DNA of 64,000 bases, taken from NCBI GenBank assembly GCA_903892355.1, contig CAITIE010000064.1:1-64000 (forward strand), given 5' to 3'. The DNA comes from an uncultured Pirellula sp. GTDB lineage: Bacteria > Planctomycetota > Planctomycetia > Pirellulales > Pirellulaceae. Of the stretch, positions 26,836 to 35,557 are shown one piece after another; the first letter of the stretch is position 1, and each line of letters opens with the position of its first letter. The translations under genes were made by a program, and so were the position numbers. Under the pieces are notes generated by a model. It searched no databases. It saw only the letters and a list, made by a program, of their open reading frames with translations, and was not told where the DNA came from.

Positions 26836-27167
26836 TTCGAGAAACTCCCTAACGCTTGCACGTAATCGCTATAGATTTGAAATTCCCGATTCAGTCCGTT
26901 GACTCGCAAGATGTCTTGGCAAAGGGGTGTAGGTCGGGCCAGAACCGCCGAACCACCAAACTCTTCACAACGATCCTTAAGATCTAAAAGAGTTTCCAAT
27001 CCTGCGCTATCAATCAGTGGAGTGCTCCTCATGTCGACAACGATCTTAGGCATACCGGAGGCGAAGAGCCGTTCCCAACATGCGCGAAAAACCGACGTGT
27101 ATTCCCGTGTTAGAGGAACACCGCACTCCAGGATATCAACCGCACCCGTTCGCTTCGCTTCGATCAT
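26832..27167 (-). CDS. STAS-domain protein (anti-anti-sigma type)
   Basis: The 111-residue protein is a single STAS domain. KIVVDMRSTPLIDSAGLETLL contains the DSAGL motif, in which the serine is the residue phosphorylated by anti-sigma-type kinases in SpoIIAA homologues. STAS proteins act as phospho-switches that bind partner proteins. I see no RsbW-like kinase or PP2C phosphatase nearby. The gene sits between the histidine kinase and the assembly ATPase and overlaps the ATPase start by 4 bp, which suggests it works directly with the machine, for example as a switch on the ATPase. That role is inference. Confidence 0.85.
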   Translation of the reverse strand: MIEAKRTGAVDILECGVPLTREYTSVFRACWERLFASGMPKIVVDMRSTPLIDSAGLETLLDLKDRCEEFGGSAVLARPTPLCQDILRVNGLNREFQIYSDYVQALGSFSK

Positions 27168-27185
27168 GGAACCCCTTCCAGTCCG

Positions 27186-28625
27186 CTATTCAATCGGGAT
27201 TTCGAGTGTGAAACAGGAACCGACATTGATTTCCGAGCGAATATTCAATCGGCCTCCATGCAACCTCGCAACCTCTTGTACAAAGGCCAAACCAAGTCCG
27301 TTCCCAGCCAAATTCTGAACACGTTCATCGCTACTTCGATAGAACTTGCTACCCAGTTTTACAATGTCTTCTTTGGATATACCGTATCCAGTATCTTCCA
27401 CATGGACGTATAGATGATGCGGGTCATTTTCGACTCGAATCTTGACCGCCCCGCCATCCGGAGTGTACTTGATCGCGTTTCCGATCAAGTTACTAATGGC
27501 GCCCGCCAACTTGTCTTTGTCACCTCGAATTCGAGGCATCTTTGGTGGCGCCAGGTATTCTAGCTGTTGCGATTTCTCAACGCTCAAAGGACGTTGCTGC
27601 TCGATCAGTTCTGACATGAGACGCTCCAAATAAATCTCATGTTTTTGGACAGTGATAGCGCCAGCCTCCATTTGGCTCACATTGAGTAATTCGTCCACAA
27701 ACCGCGCTAATCGCGTTGCTTCATTATTGATCACATTGAAAAAGTCTTGCTGCTGCTCGACATCGATGTCCTTCGCGGTGCTCAGCGTTTCAGCGTAAGC
27801 CCGAATATTCGCAAGTGGGGTCCTCAACTCATGAGTTGCTGTAATCACGAACTGCTCTCGAGCACGCTCGGCGAGACGCGGTTGTGTGATGTCTCGGACC
27901 GTCCATACCATGGCGCCATGACCTAAGGATTCCTGATTGGAACGCCGCATGCTGATCCGCCATATCCCATCCTCGACGCGGTCGCTCATTCGTACCTCGC
28001 CAACTTGATTCGCAGGGCCGACTACCATTTGCTCTACGACATCGATCGATTCGGGGTCATGAATCAACGGCTTGATCGAATCCACCAAGGGCTGACCAAC
28101 CAAATGCGTCGAGTCCGTTACACCGACCAGATTGGAAAAGGCTCGGTTGCTCTCAACAATCACCCCCGATTCGTCGCAAAGGACGACACCATCGGACAAT
28201 TGCTGGAAAATCGCTTCCCAACGTCTTACTTGCTGCGCGTTAAACGACTCGGACAGCCGTCGTTCTACGCCGTTCCAGACTTCCTGCTGTTGCACTTTTG
28301 CCAGCAACTGGTTCCAGCCATTGGCCAAATTCGATGTTGATGGAATTGGCTTTAATTCCTCGACGCCAACCGTTGGATCAGCAAAGCGAGTCAACTGGGC
28401 TTCCAGTTCGCTCAGCCAGTAAACAGACCGTTTGAAGACGACCGAACCAACGAAAAAGACCAAGCAAGGAATCATCATCGAGGCTGCGACCAAATCCATA
28501 CGTGGCAATTGAACGCAGATGTAGACGACGATTGCGAAGAACGTCAGCAGTCCCACCATCGAAAAGAGGAGGTACTGATTGCACAGTCGGCGTGCCAAAG
28601 GATTGGACGTAGTTGCTTTGGACAT
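27186..28625 (-). CDS. PAS-containing sensor histidine kinase
   Basis: The 479-residue protein has two TM helices (about 18-40 and 44-66) with almost no periplasmic loop, then a helical/HAMP-like linker. A PAS domain spans about 135-250 (FQQLSDGVVLCDESGVIVESNRA is split across its start). The HisKA box THELRTP carries the phospho-acceptor His265, and the HATPase domain shows NLIGNAIKYTPDGG, DTGYGIS and GNGLGL. The lack of an external sensor domain suggests it senses an internal or membrane signal. It lies 9 bp after a receiver-only protein gene, its likely partner, inside the pilus-like operon. Confidence 0.93.
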   Translation of the reverse strand: MSKATTSNPLARRLCNQYLLFSMVGLLTFFAIVVYICVQLPRMDLVAASMMIPCLVFFVGSVVFKRSVYWLSELEAQLTRFADPTVGVEELKPIPSTSNLANGWNQLLAKVQQQEVWNGVERRLSESFNAQQVRRWEAIFQQLSDGVVLCDESGVIVESNRAFSNLVGVTDSTHLVGQPLVDSIKPLIHDPESIDVVEQMVVGPANQVGEVRMSDRVEDGIWRISMRRSNQESLGHGAMVWTVRDITQPRLAERAREQFVITATHELRTPLANIRAYAETLSTAKDIDVEQQQDFFNVINNEATRLARFVDELLNVSQMEAGAITVQKHEIYLERLMSELIEQQRPLSVEKSQQLEYLAPPKMPRIRGDKDKLAGAISNLIGNAIKYTPDGGAVKIRVENDPHHLYVHVEDTGYGISKEDIVKLGSKFYRSSDERVQNLAGNGLGLAFVQEVARLHGGRLNIRSEINVGSCFTLEIPIE

Positions 28626-28634
28626 CGCCTTGGT

Positions 28635-29063
28635 TTACTTTCCAATCGGGAAAGGGAAGGGTTGCGTCTTGGGAGCGTCTGCGGGAGATAGCAAACGGCT
28701 CGCCAAGGCAACTAAGTCACGTACGCTGAAAGGCTTGAAAATGATTTCAGCCACGCCGTACTTCGCTTTTAACGCTTGATCATCGAGCTCGAGTCCCCGC
28801 GCGGAGCAGATCGCGATAGGTAAGTCCGAGTTGCCGATGTCAACTCGAACGAACCTACACAAATCCACCCCGCTCATGCCGGGCATCTCGACATCCGTGA
28901 TCAAGAGATCGTAAGTCTCATTCGCGACCAGCTTCGCCGCAGCGTCGCCACTCCGAGCCAGCGTCACCTGAAAACCACTCCGTTCCAAATTGAAACGGAG
29001 GACGTCGCCGAGCACCTTATTGTCTTCAGCAACGAGGATTCTTCCATTCAAACGCGTGGTCAT
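28635..29063 (-). CDS. Single-domain response regulator (CheY-like)
   Basis: The 142-residue protein is one receiver domain: acidic pair in LVAEDN, phospho-acceptor Asp57 in LLITDVEMPGMSG, and the conserved lysine in IIFKPF. It has no output domain, so it probably acts by protein contact as CheY or PilG/PilH do. It lies between the major pseudopilin gene and the histidine kinase gene on the same strand. I infer that the kinase phosphorylates it and that it acts on pilus assembly. Confidence 0.9.
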   Translation of the reverse strand: MTTRLNGRILVAEDNKVLGDVLRFNLERSGFQVTLARSGDAAAKLVANETYDLLITDVEMPGMSGVDLCRFVRVDIGNSDLPIAICSARGLELDDQALKAKYGVAEIIFKPFSVRDLVALASRLLSPADAPKTQPFPFPIGK

Positions 29064-29118
29064 GATGATTGGTCAGCAAGTAGGACGAGCGAGATTCAAA
29101 ACAGATGTCGACCGACGA

Positions 29119-29556
29119 CTACCAAGCACTGAAATTCGTAGCATCGTTCACCCAGAAGTTACCTGTAGCCGGATCGTAGACCCATCCAGCTGTGGGGGTT
29201 GGCTGTGCGGCAGTGCCTTCGAAAACCGCAGCGGTCTTGTTCCCATACGCGCTCACGGGGAAAGGCCCCTTGATAAACTTTTTGATGCCGTTTGCAGCCT
29301 GCATGTCAGTAAGTTGTGCGAGGGTGGGATAAGCAGCATTCTCCGAGTAATAGAGCTCAATCGCGTTTCGTACGACACTGAGCGATGCCTTGGTCGCCGA
29401 CTCACGTGCTTTGGTGCTAGTGTCGAACATCTTTGGAGCTGCGACCGCTGCCAAGATTCCAACGATCAAAACGACAACAACCAACTCGACCAAGCTAAAC
29501 GCACGACGTACCTTCGAAACGCTCGATTTCATTCCGGACATTCGCATGTCTCCCAT
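29119..29556 (-). CDS. Major pseudopilin-like protein (GspG/PilA type)
   Basis: The 145-residue protein carries a class III signal: a basic leader ending KVRRA, cleavage expected before FSLVELVVVVLIVGILAAVA, with Glu at position +5. The globular part is short (about 100 residues) with YYSENAAYPTLAQL, as in GspG-like pseudopilins, and a C-terminal FWVNDATNFSAW. I see no calcium-site signature strong enough to call it GspG outright. Several ATG codons lie close together at the start (29556, 29547, 29541). It is the first gene of the leftward arm, facing the HD-GYP gene across about 200 bp that must hold divergent promoters. Confidence 0.9.
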   Translation of the reverse strand: MGDMRMSGMKSSVSKVRRAFSLVELVVVVLIVGILAAVAAPKMFDTSTKARESATKASLSVVRNAIELYYSENAAYPTLAQLTDMQAANGIKKFIKGPFPVSAYGNKTAAVFEGTAAQPTPTAGWVYDPATGNFWVNDATNFSAW

Positions 29557-29765
29557 TCATACATTAAAACTCTTTGCCGCTCGTCCCAGACCCAACACTC
29601 GGTCCAGCGTTAACTTTCGCGGTGTGAAAACGTAGGACTTAAAAAGTGGCCAAGCAAATCGGTTTGGAGAAAATATTCCGCTCCCGAAGACTTTTCTTGT
29701 GCTACATACCAGTGGCTTTTCGGCCAAAGTTACGATGTGTTTATCCCGTGCCATGGGAACCGACG

Positions 29766-31511
29766 ATGCCGTTCACAACCAACAAATCTATTGATTTCGC
29801 GAAGCAATTCGCATCAAAGCTTGCCCCCGCACTCGAGTCGGCGATCGCGATTGCCTCGTTTCCAATCGTGGTGGGACGGCCGGGTCTCGACATCATCAGC
29901 ATGGTGAGTTCTGAGGAATCCAAGGCACAATCGCTACAGACAGAACTCGCGAACATCGAATTTCGTCCAGATCAGCTCGTCGACGGAATTGCGGAGATTA
30001 CTCAATCGCCCAACCTAACAGTCCTTGTAATCGATGCGTCCGAACGCCAAGACGCCTCGGTGGCACTGTTCGCATTCAAACCGGACGTATCTAGTGGTCT
30101 TCTCCGAACCCTCATTACGTCCGTGCATAGCCAGCAAGAAGCAGAGTGGAAAGCCAATCGCGAAGTGGCTTCGCCAGCTGCTCCGCCACACGATGAATAC
30201 GCGGAATCGTTCATCGAACAAGTCACCCAGGATTTCGAAGAACTAACTTGGTTTCGACAGTCCCATCAATTCGCAGACCTGTACACCGTCAATGCATCCT
30301 CCGTCGAGGTAGCCCACACCTGCGTCGCACCGATGGCACAAGTCATCCAAGCGGAAAGCCTTTTATTCTTAGAGGTTATCGGAGCCAACGCACAGAATAC
30401 GCTTGAGCCTTCCCGATTGCATCTGCTCGCAGGACCGGAAGTCGAGTTCTCGGCGTGGCAACTGGATCAATTGACTCAGAATTTGGTCGACCAAGGCCGA
30501 ACAAGCCCAATCTTGCTCGATCGATCTCGAGACAAACTAATCCTCGATCGCTTCCCCTTCATCCAAAACTGCATGCTGACCGTAGTGGCCAAGGGGGAAC
30601 GCGTTTTTGGATGGTTGATCGCGATCAACAAGTACTCGCCAATCGATAATTCAAGCCAATCGAAGGAAACCCTCGAAGATTGGAATCGAGTCAGATTCGG
30701 TACGTTCGAAGCGGGCTTGCTAACCACGGCTGCAAACATGTTGGCATCCCAAGCTAGCAACTCCGAGCTTTTCGCCGCTCAAGAAGCCCTCACGAAAGGG
30801 CTGGTACTAGCCGTCATCAATTCGATTGACGCTAAAGACTGCTACACGGCTGGTCACAGCGAGCGGGTCGCTTCCTTCGCTCAATGCATCGCCAAAAGGA
30901 TGGGTTTGTCGGCCAAGGAATGCGATCGTATCCACATGGCAGGCCTCCTCCATGACGTTGGCAAGATCGGTATCCCGGACTCTGTGCTGAAAAAGCCAGA
31001 CAAACTCACCAACGAAGAGTTCGAAATCATCAAATCGCACCCATTCATTGGATACTCGATCCTCAGACACCTGACCAACATCGACTACGTCCTGCCAGGA
31101 GTTTTGCTTCACCACGAGGCGTTCGACGGGACCGGTTACCCTCAAGGGCTAAAAGGACGCGACATTCCATTGATGGCGCGAATTCTCGCCGTCTGTGATG
31201 CGTTTGATGCGATGACCAGCACGCGTCCTTATCGACAAGCTTTGCCGCTGGAAAAAGCGGCCTTCATCCTGCGTTCCGACTCGTACAAAACATGGGACGG
31301 TGAAATCGTCGAGGTCCTTTTCGAATGCATTCGAGCTGGCGTCATCACTCCAGGCAAGGTCGCATGGGCGAATATGCTCGATCGGGAACCGATTTCCGAT
31401 CAAGTCGATGTTCCGGACTTGATCTCATGCCCCCTAAAACCTCCCGTAATTGCAACCCCACAACTCAGCTTCCCAACCGATGCGTCCACTTGTTTGGGAA
31501 GTAGCATTTGA
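29766..31511 (+). CDS. HD-GYP domain protein with N-terminal GAF-like region
   Basis: From the ATG at 29766 the protein is 581 residues. The first 350 residues look like one or two GAF-like sensory regions. A complete HD-GYP domain follows: GHSERVASFAQ, HDVGKIGIPD near 396, HHEAFDGTGYPQGLKG, and DAFDAMTSTRPYR. The family hydrolyses cyclic di-GMP or cGAMP-type dinucleotides using an iron centre. The ligands are intact, so activity is likely. A GTG at 29646 with AGGA 8 nt upstream could start a form 40 residues longer. It leads the rightward minor-pilin arm and overlaps the next gene by 4 bp, tying second-messenger signalling to the machine. Confidence 0.9.
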   Translation: MPFTTNKSIDFAKQFASKLAPALESAIAIASFPIVVGRPGLDIISMVSSEESKAQSLQTELANIEFRPDQLVDGIAEITQSPNLTVLVIDASERQDASVALFAFKPDVSSGLLRTLITSVHSQQEAEWKANREVASPAAPPHDEYAESFIEQVTQDFEELTWFRQSHQFADLYTVNASSVEVAHTCVAPMAQVIQAESLLFLEVIGANAQNTLEPSRLHLLAGPEVEFSAWQLDQLTQNLVDQGRTSPILLDRSRDKLILDRFPFIQNCMLTVVAKGERVFGWLIAINKYSPIDNSSQSKETLEDWNRVRFGTFEAGLLTTAANMLASQASNSELFAAQEALTKGLVLAVINSIDAKDCYTAGHSERVASFAQCIAKRMGLSAKECDRIHMAGLLHDVGKIGIPDSVLKKPDKLTNEEFEIIKSHPFIGYSILRHLTNIDYVLPGVLLHHEAFDGTGYPQGLKGRDIPLMARILAVCDAFDAMTSTRPYRQALPLEKAAFILRSDSYKTWDGEIVEVLFECIRAGVITPGKVAWANMLDREPISDQVDVPDLISCPLKPPVIATPQLSFPTDASTCLGSSI

Positions 31512-32017
31512 TCATGCGAGGATTCGTTGATCGGAAAAAATACCGCAAGCCAGCTTCGGCGGGTTACTTCCTGCAAGAAGTGGTCGTCACGGTATTTGTA
31601 ATGGGCATCATCGCCGCTGTTGCGATTCCTAAATACACAGCCAGCCTCAATCGGTATCGCGCCCAAGTCGCCTGCCAGCGATTGGTGCAGGATATTGAAC
31701 TAGCCCGCAGGCATGCGAGATTCACCTCCCAAGACGTGAAGTTTTTCGTTTCGTTCAACAAGAACTTCTACAGCATCGATCCTCTCGATTCTCCCCTACG
31801 CCCTTCGAGCACCTATCAAGTGGTTTTCGAGGGAGCTTTTCTGTGCCCAATCATCGACGGGTTGCTCAGCCCAGCTTCCAGGAGCACCCAAACCGACCTT
31901 ACGATCACTTTCGACCGGTATGGTGTGCCCAATTCCGCGGCATCGATTGGAATCGCTTGTGGCGACACCTCAGGTACCGTTCAGCTGTCGCAGGAAGGGC
32001 AGGTTTCACGGCAATGA
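31508..32017 (+). CDS. Minor pseudopilin, GspH/FimT-like
   Basis: The 169-residue protein has a prepilin leader ending KPASAG with expected cleavage before YFLQEVVVTVFVMGIIAAVA, Glu at +5. RLVQDIELARRHARFTSQDV then resembles the helix of GspH/FimT. The start overlaps the HD-GYP stop (ATGA), and its own stop overlaps the next start (ATGA), so the minor pilins are translationally coupled. GspH belongs to the initiating tip complex in type II secretion. Confidence 0.85.
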   Translation: MIMRGFVDRKKYRKPASAGYFLQEVVVTVFVMGIIAAVAIPKYTASLNRYRAQVACQRLVQDIELARRHARFTSQDVKFFVSFNKNFYSIDPLDSPLRPSSTYQVVFEGAFLCPIIDGLLSPASRSTQTDLTITFDRYGVPNSAASIGIACGDTSGTVQLSQEGQVSRQ

Positions 32018-33105
32018 GCCCCCACCTGAAGCCCTTCAATCCCTTAAAAGCCCGACGCGGGATCGCTTCCCTCGATTTGCTCGTCTCGATCCCGAGCGCT
32101 GCCTTAATTTTCGCTGGGCTTGCCGCCTGCATGATGCTCATGCTCAAATCGAAGTCCATGGACGAACGGTTTTATCGCAACGTCCAGCAAGTCGCAGACG
32201 CCTCTATCCAAATGGCGATGGAGATTGAAATGGCAAATGCGATCGCTGAATCGACATCATCTGCCATCGAGTTTTGCGTACCGGATCGAAATGAAGATTT
32301 TCTACCCGAGCAAATTCGATACGAGTGGAAAACCGACCCAAACACTTCATCCAGGCACCTCTACCGACGCATCAATGGGGGAACAGATGTCGCCGTACTG
32401 CGAGATATATCCAGCTTTCAATTGCAGTACGGCTTTGCTGGCGCCTCCTCAATCCCCAATCGGTTCCGCTCTGAAAGTGTGTTGATTCAAAAGGTGGACT
32501 CGGTACCCTCGGTCACGTATCAAGAGTACAGCATTAGCTCCACCCAGCAAATCGCGGTGGTGTTTCGCCCAGACGCTCTTCAAACTTGGGATTTGGGGGC
32601 CATAGAGCTCATGCTTCGAAGCGCAGACCCTACGATGGCAGGCTCATTACGCCTCCGAGTGACCGATGTCGATGTGTCCCTAAGACCCAATCTCGCCAAC
32701 GTCTACGCAGATATTCAGATCGCCAATCAAGACTTGAGCTCGAAATATCAGTACGTCGAATTTCCTCTCGCACCTGTAGATCGGTTGACGACGAACCCTT
32801 GGGTTGCAGTCATCCTTTCGACCACCAGTGAAAATCCGCCAGTCCGAGTACAGGGCATATCGTCGTTGTCCAACCTCCCTTCCAACGTGAGGATGCATAC
32901 AAGCTCCAACGGGGGTAGCAGTTGGCTGTCAACTGCAAGTAAATCTCCTCGCTTTTTAGCGATGGGCTACGTGTATAGCACCAGCAATACCGTTTCGAAC
33001 CGACGAAATCTTGCCTCTGTCGACATTCTGATCTCCAACCTTCCAGGTATCGATCCGACGATGATGTCGAGCGCTAGGTTGCTGGCTCAACCAGAGGTTC
33101 CGTAA
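32014..33105 (+). CDS. Minor pilin-like protein, GspJ position, with inserted beta-sandwich
   Basis: The 363-residue protein has a prepilin-like leader (KARRG, then IASLDLLVSIPSAALIFAG) with Asp, not Glu, at +5. The GspJ/PilW-like body (VQQVADASIQMAMEIEMA, ISSFQLQYGF) is interrupted at about 155-320 by a beta-rich region (QQIAVVFRPDALQTWDLGAIE, later SSNGGSSWLS and RFLAMGYVY). This resembles 'choice-of-anchor' surface domains. The pilin-type ending VDILISNLPG follows. GspJ is normally near 200 residues, so the insert nearly doubles it. The start is the ATG of the ATGA overlap with the previous gene. I infer a tip subunit with an added binding domain. Confidence 0.75.
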   Translation: MSPHLKPFNPLKARRGIASLDLLVSIPSAALIFAGLAACMMLMLKSKSMDERFYRNVQQVADASIQMAMEIEMANAIAESTSSAIEFCVPDRNEDFLPEQIRYEWKTDPNTSSRHLYRRINGGTDVAVLRDISSFQLQYGFAGASSIPNRFRSESVLIQKVDSVPSVTYQEYSISSTQQIAVVFRPDALQTWDLGAIELMLRSADPTMAGSLRLRVTDVDVSLRPNLANVYADIQIANQDLSSKYQYVEFPLAPVDRLTTNPWVAVILSTTSENPPVRVQGISSLSNLPSNVRMHTSSNGGSSWLSTASKSPRFLAMGYVYSTSNTVSNRRNLASVDILISNLPGIDPTMMSSARLLAQPEVP

Positions 33106-33674
33106 TGATCGCCAAGCCTGCAAGTAGAAACCGGACGAATCGATTGCGAATCCGCCCAGCACGTGGCTTTTCGCAGATCGAGGTCGCTGCATCAACTGCA
33201 CTGCTGAGTGTTCTCATGGTTGCAACCATGGCCTCGATCGCAGCGTCGAGGAACCGCGCGACCGCCGAAATGAATCGCTTGCAAGGCCAATTGTTGGCAA
33301 CGGAACTTCTTACCGAAATCCTATCATTACCCGCCTGCGATCCACAATCTGGACCGCCTGCGAATCTGGGCCGTGAATCAGGTGAAACCAACGGCGATAT
33401 CCGCACCAATTGGGATGATGTCGACGACTACCACAACCTTAGCGAGTCCCCACCCAAAGACCGTTCGGGTACCGACATCTCAGGCTTCTCGTCATGGACA
33501 CGTACCACGGTCATCGAGCGTCTGAAAAGTAATGACTGGACCCAGACCAATTTAACTTATGCCTCTGCCTACAGAATCAAAGTTTCACTCTCTTGCAACA
33601 GCCAGTTAATCACCACTGTGACCGCCTACAAAAACGGCGACACACCCTCCAACGGGCCGCTACAAGGCCCCTAA
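33105..33674 (+). CDS. Minor pseudopilin, GspI/PilV-like
   Basis: The 189-residue protein has a long basic leader ending IRPARG and expected cleavage before FSQIEVAASTALLSVLMVATMA, Glu at +5. The hydrophobic helix continues into ASRNRATAEMNRLQGQLLATELLTEIL, typical of GspI/PilV. A globular C-terminal part with two Cys follows. The start overlaps the previous stop by 1 bp (TAATG). Together with H-, J- and K-like neighbours it would form the tip complex. Confidence 0.82.
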   Translation: MIAKPASRNRTNRLRIRPARGFSQIEVAASTALLSVLMVATMASIAASRNRATAEMNRLQGQLLATELLTEILSLPACDPQSGPPANLGRESGETNGDIRTNWDDVDDYHNLSESPPKDRSGTDISGFSSWTRTTVIERLKSNDWTQTNLTYASAYRIKVSLSCNSQLITTVTAYKNGDTPSNGPLQGP

Positions 33675-33714
33675 TACCATTCCTCCAAATATACCCGTTC
33701 CATTTCCACGTTCC

Positions 33715-35541
33715 ATGAGCCGAATCAAACACTACCAAGCTTGGACACTTGCCAAACGGCGCACCGGAAGTCTCTATCCCATGGTGATGGGAATGAGCGC
33801 GGTCATTGCATGCCTAGCCGTTGCGGGACTCGAGATGTCGCGCGTGGCTGGCAAGGCGAATCAGGAGCTTCGCGAGCAACTCGAAGCGCGCCGGATGGCA
33901 CAAGCAGGCCTCGAGTTCTGGCAACGTCAGTACAACGCCGGTGCGATTGCCGATCCCACTGCGACCTTGCAACAGAGTATTTCCGCTCGGTCGGGATTCT
34001 CGGTCACGGCAACTTATTCATCGGCAGGTGCCGACCCGAAAGGGGCTGCACAAGTCACCTCCGTCGGGAGCTTTGGAAATGCGGTCCAGCGATTAACCGC
34101 GCGCTACGAGGCCCGCCCGACCCTCTATGAAAACTTCCGCTGCTCTCTTTACTCCGACACTGCTAATATCTCGTTTACATCCTCGACGGTAAACGCCAAT
34201 CACTGGTCGATCGCTCGCCAAGACACCATGGCTTCGCTGTCGACAATCCAGATGGATGCAATGACAGGAAATGCATTCACTGGGACACTCGCTAACTTTC
34301 GCCAACGGACGATCAATCCGATCCCGTGGTTCAGCAACACGCCGAGTTTCGCTTCGAATCAGACTTCCTATCCTGGAACTTACTACCAAAGCCCTGCCGC
34401 CAACGCCGTCACGATCTTTCCGTGGATCGGGAACGAGCAATTACTCGCGAACCCGGACTTCACCTCGGATCTATCCGCTTGGTACAGCAACAATCCATCA
34501 GCGACAATTACCCGAATTACATCCGATTCGTACACCGCACCCTCCTCCGGCCAGATCTCCAACCGGATGACAGTTACCGATTCCCCGGTACAAGACATCA
34601 CACGCCTTATGGTTGTTGGTGGGACATATACAGGAGAGTGCTATATCAAGCCCGATAACGCAGGAACCAATTTTAAATTACGCATTTCCGTTTACCGAAA
34701 AAACGACACGATCGTCAGTTGGATTGAATCCTCGTCCGTCAAGCCAAATGCAGGTCAATGGACCAGGATCAATATCCCTACATTCGCTTTCCCAAGCCCA
34801 GCAAGTCCACCCTCTAAAATTGAGCTGTCCCTCGTCAGCGACACCACGGTTGGGTTCAAGTTCGACGCATTTAGACTTTATCGCACGGATCAATCCGGGG
34901 CGTACACGTACATCGAGAATACGGTCCTGAGCGACACGTACAATCCTTTCTCTATCAACAACATCGCACCGGCGAGTTCAGGCATCTACATCGTCGATTG
35001 CCGTAACAAGACTATCCGAATTCGAAATTCCCGAATCCGATCTACGCTGGTTTTTAAGAATTGCCCATCGGTGGAACTTTTCAGTGGCATCTGTTGGGAA
35101 ACCGTGGGAAGAAATTATCCGGCAATGATAGTCGATGGGACGGTAGTCGACAGAACTCGCCTGGACTCGCTCTTTACCAACAACCTGCGTGAATCCGACA
35201 CATGGTGCAATTACAACCCGTCGCACACTCCCTTTGGCGGCGTCGATGACGATGATTTCGCCGACGTATTTCCGTGCTCCATCGGAGGTGCAATCCTGTC
35301 GACGAACAGCATCACATTGGGAAATGCGACGGCAGGCTGGGGAACCATCCGCTCCCTTACGGGGCCGATCCTGTCGAAGAACGGCCTCACAATCACCACG
35401 ACCACGAAAGATATCAACTTTCCCTCGGACATGATCTTAAATCCTCCGCCGGGGTTTTATCCGGCGTTCACGCCGATGCGGTTGATCCCTAGTTCCATCG
35501 ATGAAGCCCCATCGCCGGGTCCGACAACCGCCGTTAATTAA
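33715..35541 (+). CDS. GspK/PilX-like minor pilin with CBM4/9-like domain
   Basis: The 608-residue protein starts with a pilin-like segment (KRRTG, then SLYPMVMGMSAVIACLAVAG) without Glu at +5, as in GspK. The PilX/GspK helix region ELREQLEARRMAQAGLEFWQ follows. At about 239-393 lies a complete carbohydrate-binding-module-4/9-like domain: LLANPDFTSDLSAWYSN, VQDITRLMVVGGTYTGECYI, NAGQWTRINIPTF, and FKFDAFRLYR. The rest is beta-rich and probably also surface exposed. GspK is usually about 320 residues, so this is a fibre-tip subunit with a large added adhesive or binding region. The CBM call is mine from the motif series; the ligand is unknown. It is the last gene of the rightward arm. Confidence 0.78.
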   Translation: MSRIKHYQAWTLAKRRTGSLYPMVMGMSAVIACLAVAGLEMSRVAGKANQELREQLEARRMAQAGLEFWQRQYNAGAIADPTATLQQSISARSGFSVTATYSSAGADPKGAAQVTSVGSFGNAVQRLTARYEARPTLYENFRCSLYSDTANISFTSSTVNANHWSIARQDTMASLSTIQMDAMTGNAFTGTLANFRQRTINPIPWFSNTPSFASNQTSYPGTYYQSPAANAVTIFPWIGNEQLLANPDFTSDLSAWYSNNPSATITRITSDSYTAPSSGQISNRMTVTDSPVQDITRLMVVGGTYTGECYIKPDNAGTNFKLRISVYRKNDTIVSWIESSSVKPNAGQWTRINIPTFAFPSPASPPSKIELSLVSDTTVGFKFDAFRLYRTDQSGAYTYIENTVLSDTYNPFSINNIAPASSGIYIVDCRNKTIRIRNSRIRSTLVFKNCPSVELFSGICWETVGRNYPAMIVDGTVVDRTRLDSLFTNNLRESDTWCNYNPSHTPFGGVDDDDFADVFPCSIGGAILSTNSITLGNATAGWGTIRSLTGPILSKNGLTITTTTKDINFPSDMILNPPPGFYPAFTPMRLIPSSIDEAPSPGPTTAVN

Positions 35542-35557
35542 TCACTTTGATTGAGCG

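Noticed and set aside
29646-29765. N-terminal extension of the HD-GYP protein from a GTG start
   Set aside because: The extra 40 residues do not look like a domain or signal. It is not fully excluded because AGGA precedes the GTG.
31843-32013. Upstream extension of the GspJ-position gene
   Set aside because: The frame is open upstream, but the ATG at 32014 in an ATGA overlap starts the prepilin leader at the right distance; the extension lies inside the GspH-like gene.
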